From contig JAEDHB010000002.1 of assembly GCA_016297265.1 (NCBI GenBank), forward strand, positions 95,427-159,426: a stretch of DNA of 64,000 nucleotides, in the 5' to 3' direction. Both the position numbers and the translations under genes were made by a program. Of the stretch, positions 25,448 to 33,479 are shown piece after piece. Under the pieces are notes generated by a model. It was given only the letters and a program-made list of their open reading frames with translations, made no database searches and was not told where the DNA came from. This DNA is from Butyrivibrio sp. Its GTDB lineage: Bacteria; Bacillota; Clostridia; Lachnospirales; Lachnospiraceae. Position 1 is the first letter of the stretch. Every line of letters starts with the position of its first letter.

Positions 25448-25476
25448 ATTATATCATTTTGAATAATACGGTTCAA
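25448..25476 (-). promoter_or_regulatory. sigma-A promoter of the diguanylate cyclase gene
   Basis: TTGAAC and TATAAT are 17 bases apart on the minus strand, 25 bases upstream of the start codon. Confidence 0.65.
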
Positions 25477-25493
25477 CAAGAAATTGATGTTTT

Positions 25494-25521
25494 TTGACAA
25501 AATGTGCCTCAAAAATACAAT
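25494..25521 (+). promoter_or_regulatory. possible sigma-A-like promoter upstream of cotJABC
   Basis: TTGACA and TACAAT are 16 bases apart, about 100 bases before cotJA. cotJ genes are normally driven by the mother-cell factor SigE. I could not find a convincing SigE promoter at the right spacing, so this assignment is tentative. Confidence 0.35.
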
Positions 25522-25621
25522 ATATTGTAGTCTTTCCAAATCCGAACTGTTGATATTTCACATAGTCCGGCATTATGCATAGATTATACTATACTAATAA
25601 TATGATGGAGATGAATAAAAT

Positions 25622-25816
25622 ATGAATCCATATGTTCAAAGGAATGTGCAGAATTGCACATCAATCAATTCATCGCCCTGTTCCTTAGCTGTAGCAAGCG
25701 TTGTCTGTCAATCACCGCAAAGTCCTATGTACAGCTTAGAGCAGGCGTTCATTGCAGGAACAATCTACAAGGAATTAGACAAACCATTCTGTGCGAAAGG
25801 CGGTGTCAATCGATGA
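25622..25816 (+). CDS. cotJA: spore coat associated protein CotJA
   Basis: 64 residues. The core 'SLEQAFIAGTIYKELDKPF' is the CotJA signature, following a Cys/Ser/Pro-rich start. CotJA, CotJB and CotJC form part of the inner coat of the spore in Bacillus and Clostridia. GGAG lies 11 bases before the ATG, a long spacing, but the upstream ATG at 25612 hits a stop after three codons. The stop overlaps the start of cotJB as ATGA. Confidence 0.85.
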   Translation: MNPYVQRNVQNCTSINSSPCSLAVASVVCQSPQSPMYSLEQAFIAGTIYKELDKPFCAKGGVNR

Positions 25817-26082
25817 ATAAAACATCCTGTCCAATACCAAAAACTATCCTTTTGCGCAAAATTTCCGAATACAGTTTTGCGCTGGTTGATCTCGGATTGT
25901 ATCTGGACACACATCCGAAGGATCAGAATGCAATAAAGAACTACATGCAGCTCAGTGACACCTATAAACAGTATGTCAATGAGTATGCCGATAATTACGG
26001 TCCTTTATGTTCGCATCAGGTAAATTGTGAAAACTATTACAGCTGGGTGGCTGAACCATGGCCATGGGAAGGAGAATGTTGA
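25813..26082 (+). CDS. cotJB: spore coat protein CotJB
   Basis: 89 residues. 'KISEYSFALVDLGLYLDTHP', 'AIKNYMQLSDTYKQYVNEYADNYGPL' and the C-terminal 'WVAEPWPWEGEC' match the CotJB domain. I start it at the ATG at 25813, which overlaps the cotJA stop and has AAGGCGG upstream, not at the longer open frame from 25654. It is the middle gene of the coat operon. Confidence 0.88.
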   Translation: MNKTSCPIPKTILLRKISEYSFALVDLGLYLDTHPKDQNAIKNYMQLSDTYKQYVNEYADNYGPLCSHQVNCENYYSWVAEPWPWEGEC

Positions 26083-26083
26083 T

Positions 26084-26692
26084 ATGTGGAATTATGAAAA
26101 GAGATTACAGTTTCCGGTAAACATCAAAAAAGCGGACCCAAAGATGGCCCAGCTAATCATCTCACAGTACGGTGGACCGGACGGGGAATCCGCTGCCAGC
26201 ATGCGCTACCTCTCCCAACGCTACAGTATGCCTGACAAAAAAGTTGCAGGACTTCTGACGGACATCGGCACAGAGGAACTCGCACATCTGGAAATGATTG
26301 CCGCAATGGTTCATCAGCTTACCAGAAACCTTACACCTGAACAAATCGAATGTTCCGGCTTTGCTCCGTACTATGTTGATCATACTCTGGGCGTATGGCC
26401 GCAGGCAGCAGGAGGAATTCCGTTCAATGCCTGCGAATTTCAGGTAAAAGGTGATCCAATATGCGACCTGACAGAGGATATGGCAGCAGAACAAAAAGCA
26501 AGAGTCGTCTATGATAATCTACTCAGATTGATTGATGACCCTGATATTATCGCTCCTCTCAGATTCCTGCGGGAACGCGAAATTGTTCATTTCCAGAGAT
26601 TTGGTGAAGCCCTGAATCTCACCCAGGAAAAGCTTGATTCAAAAAATGTATATGCCGTTAATCCTGCTTTTGACAGAATATGTAAAAAATAA
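26084..26692 (+). CDS. cotJC: spore coat protein CotJC, manganese-catalase family
   Basis: 202 residues of a ferritin-like four-helix bundle related to Mn-catalase. The di-metal ligand motifs are 'EELAHLEM' (about residue 65) and 'REREIVHFQRF' (about residue 170), with 'GGPDGESAASMRYL' at the start. It may act as a coat catalase or a structural coat component. GGAG lies 9 bases before the ATG at 26084, one base after the cotJB stop. The operon indicates a spore-forming lineage, though it alone does not prove sporulation. Confidence 0.92.
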   Translation: MWNYEKRLQFPVNIKKADPKMAQLIISQYGGPDGESAASMRYLSQRYSMPDKKVAGLLTDIGTEELAHLEMIAAMVHQLTRNLTPEQIECSGFAPYYVDHTLGVWPQAAGGIPFNACEFQVKGDPICDLTEDMAAEQKARVVYDNLLRLIDDPDIIAPLRFLREREIVHFQRFGEALNLTQEKLDSKNVYAVNPAFDRICKK

Positions 26693-26708
26693 TGCATCCC
26701 GGGAACAC

Positions 26709-26734
26709 AGAAGGAAGGTTCTGACCTTCCTTCT
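26709..26734. terminator. bidirectional hairpin between cotJC and the S8 peptidase gene
   Basis: A perfect 11-pair stem (26709-26719 with 26724-26734) with a TCTG loop sits between two convergent genes. T tracts on both sides are modest. Confidence 0.65.
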
Positions 26735-26743
26735 CAAATGTTC

Positions 26744-28399
26744 CTATTCTACCCTCATATTTTCTATTGTATTATACAGATTCACTTCGCCATACCCCCA
26801 TTCTCTGTTCGGATATGATAAACCCTGTTTTCTGATGCAACCTGCAATTGTCATATTTTTGATTTCGGAAGTCTTGTAGTATTCAGGCTCTGTCTTTTCT
26901 GCTCCGTATTGCAAAATGAGTGCTGCCATCCCGGAAAAGAACGCCGCAGCAATGCTGGAGCCTGAAGCATCAACATAGTCATTGCCAAAATTATCCGGAA
27001 CGATTATATCAACTCCGGGTGCCACAAAATCAGGTTTCACGAGCCCCATCGAATTGTAGCCCCTGCTTCCGTCAAGAGCTATACTGTTTTCACGGTGATT
27101 ATATGCGCCCACGCAGGTACATTGACTGATATTTGCAGGATTCAATATTGTCATTTCAGGAGTTGAGGTGAGAATGTATGTATTTCCCTCGAGAAATTCC
27201 CTATTGATAACCCATACATTATACTTTCCGCTGTAAATATCTCTTGAATATACATTAAACCGCCATACACCGGCCGCCGGTCTGTTCATCCTGACAGCAA
27301 TCAGATTCTGTCCATATATAGCTTCATTTTGAAGATAATATACCTCAATTTCTGTATTTTCAAAAATAAAATTGATAACAGTACTTTTTCCCGAACGGGC
27401 AGGAAGCTTATTGACAATCTGTCCGCTTGGTGAGATTATTTCCAGCAGATATACCTCCGGCGAAGAAGACCATATTTCAAAAGCAAGACCTTTCTCATTA
27501 TTGTCCACTCTTAGTTCAAAATAATCATTTTCCTTATTTCCCACAAAGCCTTCATAGTGGAGTCTCGCATTGCCTTCATTACCTGCCGCTAACGTTACGC
27601 ATCTTCCGGAAATCTCACTTTCATCCTTAAGCATATCCCCCAGAGGCGAACCGCCGGAATGATAACCAAGACTGGTCCCTATCCCAAGCACAAAGGAGGA
27701 AAGCAACGCATTGTCCGTCACATATCGGGATGCCCATGCCAGTGCAAGCATGATATCAACCTCGGAATAAGCCGTTGCACCATCCTTTAGATAATATATC
27801 TCCCTAAGATACTGTTTTGCAGGCATCAGCTTAACCACAATCAAATCTGCACGGTACGCAACTCCGGAGAACAAAGCTTCGCGGTCAACATTTCCTGCCG
27901 CAATCCCTGCCATAGCGGTTCCGTGACCGATTTCATCACCGGGAATATCTGCATTTTCTTCAGTCAGTGCTTTCGTAATATCCTCACGGGTATAAATTTT
28001 ATCATTTTCCTGATCGTACAATGCTCTTATCCGGCTGCGACCGTCACGCCCGATAAATGTGCTGTGTCTCCAGTTGATGCCCGTGTCAATAATTACCACA
28101 CAGGTATTTTGTCCGCTCAAATTCAAAACGGGCTGTTCTCTCGTCGTCAAAATGCCTGAAGCATTGTTGGCCGACAAATCACACAGCCCGTACAATTTCG
28201 GTAAGTAACCTAATTTAAGATTTTCATATGTAAAATTTCCAACATTTTTTACTCTGAAGGAACCGATAACCCATTTGGAATTAACCGGATATATGCAGTA
28301 GTCTTCTTCCTTTTCAAGGTTTTTTCTTGTAAATGGACCTTCTCTGAAAATGTATTCGACATATTCATTTGAACTAAGTGTTTTACCGCAATTACTCAT
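26744..28399 (-). CDS. S8 subtilisin-family peptidase (Csp-like)
   Basis: 551 residues without signal peptide. A short prodomain-like N-terminus (1-90) precedes a subtilase core with complete triad: Asp105 in 'VVIIDTG', His159 in 'GHGTAMAGIAAG', Ser482 in 'GSSIAAAF'. An insert of about 180 residues between His and Ser is beta-rich, like the jelly-roll domain of clostridial CspB germination proteases. The triad is intact, unlike the pseudoproteases CspA/CspC. The gene starts 20 bases after clpX with no clear ribosome site. A role in spore germination or in processing a secreted substrate is inference. Confidence 0.85.
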   Translation of the reverse strand: MSNCGKTLSSNEYVEYIFREGPFTRKNLEKEEDYCIYPVNSKWVIGSFRVKNVGNFTYENLKLGYLPKLYGLCDLSANNASGILTTREQPVLNLSGQNTCVVIIDTGINWRHSTFIGRDGRSRIRALYDQENDKIYTREDITKALTEENADIPGDEIGHGTAMAGIAAGNVDREALFSGVAYRADLIVVKLMPAKQYLREIYYLKDGATAYSEVDIMLALAWASRYVTDNALLSSFVLGIGTSLGYHSGGSPLGDMLKDESEISGRCVTLAAGNEGNARLHYEGFVGNKENDYFELRVDNNEKGLAFEIWSSSPEVYLLEIISPSGQIVNKLPARSGKSTVINFIFENTEIEVYYLQNEAIYGQNLIAVRMNRPAAGVWRFNVYSRDIYSGKYNVWVINREFLEGNTYILTSTPEMTILNPANISQCTCVGAYNHRENSIALDGSRGYNSMGLVKPDFVAPGVDIIVPDNFGNDYVDASGSSIAAAFFSGMAALILQYGAEKTEPEYYKTSEIKNMTIAGCIRKQGLSYPNREWGYGEVNLYNTIENMRVE

Positions 28400-28419
28400 T
28401 TTATTTTTAGTATATGCAA

Positions 28420-29829
28420 TTACTGCCCGATAAGTGCACCTCTGGCTTCAATAATAGGACCGCCCTTTTTCTCAATGAAGTCCTCGGTAATTGTCACTTT
28501 GCCTATATTGCTGTCCTTTGGAATCTCATACATGATATCAAGCATGAAATCTTCAATAATCGAACGCAAGCCTCTGGCTCCGGTCTTCTTTTCAAGTGCC
28601 TTCTTTGCAATTGCACGGTATGCACCCTCTTCAAATTCAAGATCAACCTCGTCTATCTCAAGCAGTTTTTTATACTGTTTCAAAATAGCATTCTTTGGCT
28701 CCTTAAGAATTCTCACAAGCATATCCTCCGTGAGTTCCTCAAGTGAATATATTACAGGAAGTCTTCCCAAAAATTCAGGTATCATTCCGAATTCTCTCAA
28801 ATCTTCAAGTGTAACTTTTTCAAGAATTGTAGGATCATTGTCATATTTATCCTTAAGATCTGCAGAAAATCCGATAGACGCCTGCTTGTTAAGTCGTTCC
28901 TTGACAATATCTCCCAAATCCGGAAAAGCTCCGCCGCAGATAAAAAGAATATTGCGGGTATTAACCGTTGTAAGCGGAACCATTGCATTTTTGCTGTTGG
29001 CACCCACCGGAACCTCTACTTCACTGCCTTCAAGGATTCTTAATAGTCCCTGCTGAACAGACTCTCCGCTTACATCCCTGCTTCTTGTCTCCTTCTTCTT
29101 GGCAATCTTATCTATTTCATCAATAAAAATAATACCGCGTTCAGCTTTTTCAACATCATTGTCAGCTGCCGCCAGGAGTTTTGACACAACGCTCTCTATA
29201 TCATCACCGATATATCCGGCCTCAGTAAGTGATGTTGCATCCGTAATAGCAAGAGGAACATCTAACAGCCTTGCAAGAGTCTGAACCAGATATGTCTTTC
29301 CTGAACCTGTGGGTCCTATCATAAGCATGTTGGATTTCTGAATCTCAATGGAATCCATTGTATTAGTTGCAACACGCTTGTAGTGATTATATACTGCAAC
29401 AGAAATGACTTTTTTCGCCCTTTCCTGACCAATAACATATTCATCCAGCATTGCCTTAATCTGATGTGGTGCAGGTATTGCCTTTAAATCGATTGGCGGC
29501 AATGGTTTTTTCTTCTTTTTCTTAATCTTTTTGGCAGATGCCATCTCTCCAAAATCGGACAAATTCATAAAATGAATGCCCGGCATTCCTGAAAACTTCA
29601 TTAAGTCATCATAATTTGTACTGTTCATTGAATCCAGTGTTTTCTGCATACAGTCAGTACAAACCGTCATATTTTGCGGCATCTCAATCATCTTGCCGGC
29701 TATGCTTTCCGGTCTGTGACAGAGGTAACATATTTTCTCATATTCATCATTATTATCGTCGGTATCTTCAATTTCCTCAACTTCAGCCATATCGTCATCA
29801 AGGATTTCATCATCTATATTATCTAACAT
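28420..29829 (-). CDS. clpX: ATP-dependent Clp protease ATP-binding subunit ClpX
   Basis: 469 residues. The AAA+ unfoldase feeds substrates to ClpP. The N-terminal zinc-binding domain has Cys34, Cys37, Cys57 and Cys60. Walker A is 'GPTGSGKT' (172-179), Walker B 'IIFIDEIDKIAKK', the substrate-gripping pore loop 'GYIG', and sensor 2 'GARGLRSIIE'. Unusual parts are an acidic 30-residue lead before the zinc domain and a Lys-rich linker ('KKIKKKKKK') near residue 100. No clpP or tig is adjacent, so it may be a second or relocated clpX. GAGGAGG precedes the ATG; a promoter is at 29854-29882. Confidence 0.94.
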   Translation of the reverse strand: MLDNIDDEILDDDMAEVEEIEDTDDNNDEYEKICYLCHRPESIAGKMIEMPQNMTVCTDCMQKTLDSMNSTNYDDLMKFSGMPGIHFMNLSDFGEMASAKKIKKKKKKPLPPIDLKAIPAPHQIKAMLDEYVIGQERAKKVISVAVYNHYKRVATNTMDSIEIQKSNMLMIGPTGSGKTYLVQTLARLLDVPLAITDATSLTEAGYIGDDIESVVSKLLAAADNDVEKAERGIIFIDEIDKIAKKKETRSRDVSGESVQQGLLRILEGSEVEVPVGANSKNAMVPLTTVNTRNILFICGGAFPDLGDIVKERLNKQASIGFSADLKDKYDNDPTILEKVTLEDLREFGMIPEFLGRLPVIYSLEELTEDMLVRILKEPKNAILKQYKKLLEIDEVDLEFEEGAYRAIAKKALEKKTGARGLRSIIEDFMLDIMYEIPKDSNIGKVTITEDFIEKKGGPIIEARGALIGQ

Positions 29830-29853
29830 GGGTAAACCTCCTCATACGTTCAT

Positions 29854-29882
29854 ATCCTACCATATATGAATTCATAATTCAA
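29854..29882 (-). promoter_or_regulatory. promoter of clpX
   Basis: TTGAAT and TAGGAT lie 17 bases apart on the minus strand, 25 bases upstream of the start codon. Confidence 0.45.
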
Positions 29883-29948
29883 TGGTAAGAGTTTCAATAT
29901 TTGCCGAATATTTTTGGAAAAAAAAGCATTTCACACTGAAAACAGATT

Positions 29949-29972
29949 ATCCCCGGAGATACTTCCGGGGAT
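29949..29972 (-). terminator. intrinsic terminator after htrA
   Basis: ATCCCCGGA pairs with TCCGGGGAT (9 pairs, 6-base loop), followed on the minus strand by AATCTGTTTTC. It lies 20 bases past the htrA stop. Confidence 0.65.
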
Positions 29973-29992
29973 ATGAAGGGAATGGTTTCAAT

Positions 29993-31444
29993 CTATGTGG
30001 TAGGTTTTTCACCTAATTTAATCGTGTCAGTATATTTTTTAAATGTACCGTTTCTTTGTATTCTGTAATACTCAATCTCGACCGAATCTCCCACCTTGTG
30101 ATAGCTGAGTGCTTCAGTCAGTTTGTCAAAGCTGTCTATACCTATACCGTCAAAAGAGGTAATAATGTCATTTTCTTCGAGATTTATCTCTGCCGCACCA
30201 CTTCCGTCACTGACGGAATTGATTAAAACACCAACAGGATAGCCGTATGTTGATGCAATATCAGAAGTGATACTGTACCCGGTTATTCCGATATAGCCTC
30301 TCTGATCCTCAGGAACAACATTTTTCTTCTCTGCAACTGCAATCTTGTTGATAATATCGCTTACTGAGTCGATGGAAATGGCATATCCCATGTTATCTGC
30401 CACAGCTGAACTGACTGTCACGGAGTTAATTCCGATAACCTCACCCTTTGAATTGAACATTGGACCGCCGCTGTTACCGTGATTAATTGATGCCTCGGTC
30501 TGAATAAGATGTTCATACACAGTGCCTTCAACATTTAACGACTTGTCAAGTGCGCTGATACAGCCCGTTGTAACCGATATACCATAACCCAGCGCATTGC
30601 CGATAACTATGGCACTTTCGCCCACCTTTGCGTCTGTTGAACTTCCGATAGTTGCAACTGAATAGTTGGTTCCGGAAGGAAGCTCAGATGGTTCTATTGT
30701 CAGAACAGCCACATCTATTTCGGATTTTGAACCCTTGACCTTGGCCTTTACACTGTTTCCGTCGTTAAAGGTTACTAAAATTTCTTTTGCAGAATCAATT
30801 ACATGCTGATTGGTTACGATAAGCATCTCTTCATCACCTGAAGCAACAATAAAACCTGATCCGCTGCTGGTTCCTGTCGTACTCTGTCCAAAAGCAGTTG
30901 ATGCTTTAACCTTGCAGGAAATTGTAACAACGGAACTTATTACATTGTTGACAATATCCGAATAATCCGGAATCGTAGCTGTAATGTCCTTATTGACAAT
31001 CACATTTCCTGTCTGGCTTGCTGAAAGACCTATCGGTGTACTGACTGTTTTATTGTCACTTGTTGTCTTATCAAATGGAAAAAGTTTGTACCCGGCATAA
31101 CATACGCCGTAGCAGGCGCCACCTGCCACTATTCCGAATACAGCTGCTCCCAGTAGCCATGCAACGATTTTGCTGCCTGTGCTATGTTTTTTTACGCCGT
31201 CTTCATCATATTTTGCGGCTTTCTTTTCAGCTTTTTTCGCTTTCTTAAGTGCCTTTCTATTCTCTTTTTCCTGTCTCTTCCTGTCCTCAGCCGGATTGGT
31301 AAAAGGCTGTGACGGAGGAGGCGTCATTGATGATGAAGGAGCCGGTTCCCCGTAAAATACAAAATTGGGCTGATTATTTATGCCCTCGTCAGGGACAATT
31401 GTCTGATTATTATTCACATCGTTCAATCTATTATCATCGTACAT
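29993..31444 (-). CDS. htrA: HtrA/DegP-like membrane serine protease with PDZ domain
   Basis: 483 residues. A cytoplasmic head (1-92), Asn/Pro-rich then strongly Lys/Ala-rich ('KKAKKAEKKAAK'), precedes one membrane helix (about 93-115). Outside lies a trypsin-like domain with His214 ('TNQHVID'), Asp244 ('EIDVAVL') and Ser325 ('GNSGGP'), then one PDZ domain (about 395-480). It would degrade or refold damaged proteins at the cell surface. The ATG at 31444 follows AGGAGG; the open frame to 31621 runs through the upstream hairpin and is not coding. Two 22-base-spaced direct repeats upstream suggest control by a response regulator. Confidence 0.92.
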   Translation of the reverse strand: MYDDNRLNDVNNNQTIVPDEGINNQPNFVFYGEPAPSSSMTPPPSQPFTNPAEDRKRQEKENRKALKKAKKAEKKAAKYDEDGVKKHSTGSKIVAWLLGAAVFGIVAGGACYGVCYAGYKLFPFDKTTSDNKTVSTPIGLSASQTGNVIVNKDITATIPDYSDIVNNVISSVVTISCKVKASTAFGQSTTGTSSGSGFIVASGDEEMLIVTNQHVIDSAKEILVTFNDGNSVKAKVKGSKSEIDVAVLTIEPSELPSGTNYSVATIGSSTDAKVGESAIVIGNALGYGISVTTGCISALDKSLNVEGTVYEHLIQTEASINHGNSGGPMFNSKGEVIGINSVTVSSAVADNMGYAISIDSVSDIINKIAVAEKKNVVPEDQRGYIGITGYSITSDIASTYGYPVGVLINSVSDGSGAAEINLEENDIITSFDGIGIDSFDKLTEALSYHKVGDSVEIEYYRIQRNGTFKKYTDTIKLGEKPTT

Positions 31445-31486
31445 ATGAGTTCCTCCTAACAACGTATTATTCATCCTATGTATGAG

Positions 31487-31544
31487 AGTATACTTGGCAA
31501 ATGTGTCTTTTTTGTGTAGAAAAACGTACAATTTTGTGTAAAAA
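31487..31544 (-). promoter_or_regulatory. htrA promoter -10 with two direct-repeat activator-like boxes
   Basis: On the plus strand TTTTGTGTAGAAAAA (31510-31524) and TTTTGTGTAAAAA (31532-31544) start 22 bases apart, two helical turns. A TATACT -10 lies at 31487-31492 with no good -35. This arrangement fits activation by an OmpR-class regulator of a surface-stress system. Confidence 0.45.
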
Positions 31545-31618
31545 GCCTTCGCATTTTGATATATTCCCTCCTTGCCGGATTGCCCGGTAGTGGGACACAT
31601 ATCAGTTCTGCGAAGGCT
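31544..31618 (-). terminator. 75-base extended hairpin, terminator of pgcA
   Basis: AGCCTTCGCA and TGCGAAGGCT form a perfect 10-pair outer stem. Inside, TGATAT/ATATCA, TCCC/GGGA and CCGG/CCGG continue it as a long interrupted hairpin. It ends in five T on the minus strand, 12 bases past the pgcA stop. It is much longer than an ordinary terminator and may be a stable 3'-end RNA. Confidence 0.65.
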
Positions 31619-31630
31619 CAATATTATTTA

Positions 31631-33352
31631 CTATTTTACCAATTCCATCATATCGTTCTTAAGTGTTTCAAGTTTGTTTGTTGCATCTTCAAAATCTGAA
31701 CCCTTAACACCCATATAGAATTTAACCTTTGGTTCGGTTCCTGATGGTCTTGCACAACACCATGCATTATCTTCAAGCTCGAAATACAATACATTTGATT
31801 TTGGCAATCCTGTATCTGCCTTTGTTCCGTCAGCAAATGTTGTAACTCTGTTGCCGTAATCCCTGAATGAAAGAACCTTGTAGCCACCGATTTCCTTTGG
31901 CGGATTCTTTCTGAGTTTGTCAAGCATATCTCTGATTTCCTTGATACCGGTTACTCCCTTTTTCTCTATTGATACAAGAGTCTCCTTAAAGTATCCGTAT
32001 TTCTCGTAGATGTTAAGCATCTGATCCCAGAGCGTAAGTCCTTTTTTCTTATAATATGCAGCTGCTTCGCAAAGCATTAATACTGCAACGATGGCATCCT
32101 TATCTCTTGCATGAGTTCCCACAAGACAACCATAGCTTTCTTCAAATCCAAACATATATTCATATGTATTGTTTTCTTCAAACCATTTAATCTGCTCACC
32201 GATGTATTTAAATCCGGTCAGCACCTCAATCAATTTAAGGTTGTAGTTGTCTGCAATAACATCTGCGAGGTTGGTTGATACAATAGTCTTAACCAATGCG
32301 CCGTTTGAAGGAATTGCATTTTTCTCCTGTTTCTGGGAAAGAATGTATTCCGCAATGAGCATTCCTGACATATTACCGGTAAATGCCATGTATTCGCCGG
32401 TCTTTGAATCCTTGGCATACACACCAAGTCTGTCCGCATCAGGGTCCGTAGCGAGAACAAGATCAGCATCTTTTTCTTTTCCAAGTGCCAATGCAAGAGC
32501 AAAAGCTTTCGCATCTTCCGGATTAGGATATCCCACTGTTGGGAAATTGCCATCCGGCATCTCCTGCTCAGGCACAACATAAATCTTGTTGAAGCCAACC
32601 TCCTTGAGAACACGTCTTGCAGGGATGTTACCTGTTCCGTGTAAAGGAGTATATACAGCAACAAGATTATCGCCCATTTCCTTAATAACATCAGGATTGA
32701 TAACCTGCTTCTTGAGTGCTGCGATATATTTATCATCAATATCAGAGCCCACTACATTGTAAAGCCCTGCCTTGGAAGCCTCTTCCTTATCCATTGTCTT
32801 AACGACATTGTAGTCAGTTATTGCTCTAACTTCCGCAATAATCTCAACATCCTTTGGATATGTTACCTGAGCACCATCCTCCCAGTATACCTTATAGCCA
32901 TTGTATTCAGGTGGATTATGGCTGGCAGTTACAACAATACCTGCAATACAGCCCAGCTCTCTGACTGCAAAAGACAACTCAGGTGTAGGTCTTAAGGATG
33001 GGAAAACATACGCCTTGATTCCGTTAGCGCAAAGGCAAAGTGCAGCCTCATCAGCAAATTCCGGTGACATTCTACGCGAATCATAAGCAATTGCAACACC
33101 CTTTTCCTGACCATTTTCCTTAATAATGAAGTTAGCAAGTCCCTGTGTAGCCTTTCTAACTGTATAAATATTCATTCTGTTTGTACCATTTCCAATGACA
33201 CCGCGCAGACCGCCTGTACCGAACTCAAGTTCTTTATAGAATCTGTCCTCGATTTCCTTGTCATTGTCTTTGATTGATTTAAGTTCCTCTCTAGTTTCCT
33301 CTGTGAAATACAAATTTTCACACCATTCATTATAAGTCTCTAAATATGACAT
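31631..33352 (-). CDS. pgcA: alpha-phosphoglucomutase/phosphomannomutase
   Basis: 573 residues of the long alpha-D-phosphohexomutase type. Phosphoserine 144 lies in 'TASHNP', 'DPDADR' binds Mg2+, 'GFEESYG' selects the sugar, and 'RPSGTEPK' binds phosphate. It interconverts glucose-6-phosphate and glucose-1-phosphate, the donor for RfbA at 41186. In Bacillus the orthologue PgcA supplies UDP-glucose for wall teichoic acid and glycolipids. AAGGAAGG precedes the ATG. It is downstream of the polysaccharide cluster on the same strand, separated by 127 bases. Confidence 0.94.
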   Translation of the reverse strand: MSYLETYNEWCENLYFTEETREELKSIKDNDKEIEDRFYKELEFGTGGLRGVIGNGTNRMNIYTVRKATQGLANFIIKENGQEKGVAIAYDSRRMSPEFADEAALCLCANGIKAYVFPSLRPTPELSFAVRELGCIAGIVVTASHNPPEYNGYKVYWEDGAQVTYPKDVEIIAEVRAITDYNVVKTMDKEEASKAGLYNVVGSDIDDKYIAALKKQVINPDVIKEMGDNLVAVYTPLHGTGNIPARRVLKEVGFNKIYVVPEQEMPDGNFPTVGYPNPEDAKAFALALALGKEKDADLVLATDPDADRLGVYAKDSKTGEYMAFTGNMSGMLIAEYILSQKQEKNAIPSNGALVKTIVSTNLADVIADNYNLKLIEVLTGFKYIGEQIKWFEENNTYEYMFGFEESYGCLVGTHARDKDAIVAVLMLCEAAAYYKKKGLTLWDQMLNIYEKYGYFKETLVSIEKKGVTGIKEIRDMLDKLRKNPPKEIGGYKVLSFRDYGNRVTTFADGTKADTGLPKSNVLYFELEDNAWCCARPSGTEPKVKFYMGVKGSDFEDATNKLETLKNDMMELVK

Positions 33353-33479
33353 ATTTCAAACCTTCCTTTAACTTAAATGTATATTATATATTTTTCTGCA
33401 AAAATTAGTCATCGCGTCAATATTAACACGAAAATATGATATTGTCATCAAAAAAATGAGAATTTAATAAAACTTTAAC

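Noticed and set aside
31445..31621. 59-codon N-terminal extension of HtrA
   Set aside because: The extension covers the pgcA terminator and the direct repeats, while AGGAGG lies immediately before the ATG at 31444.
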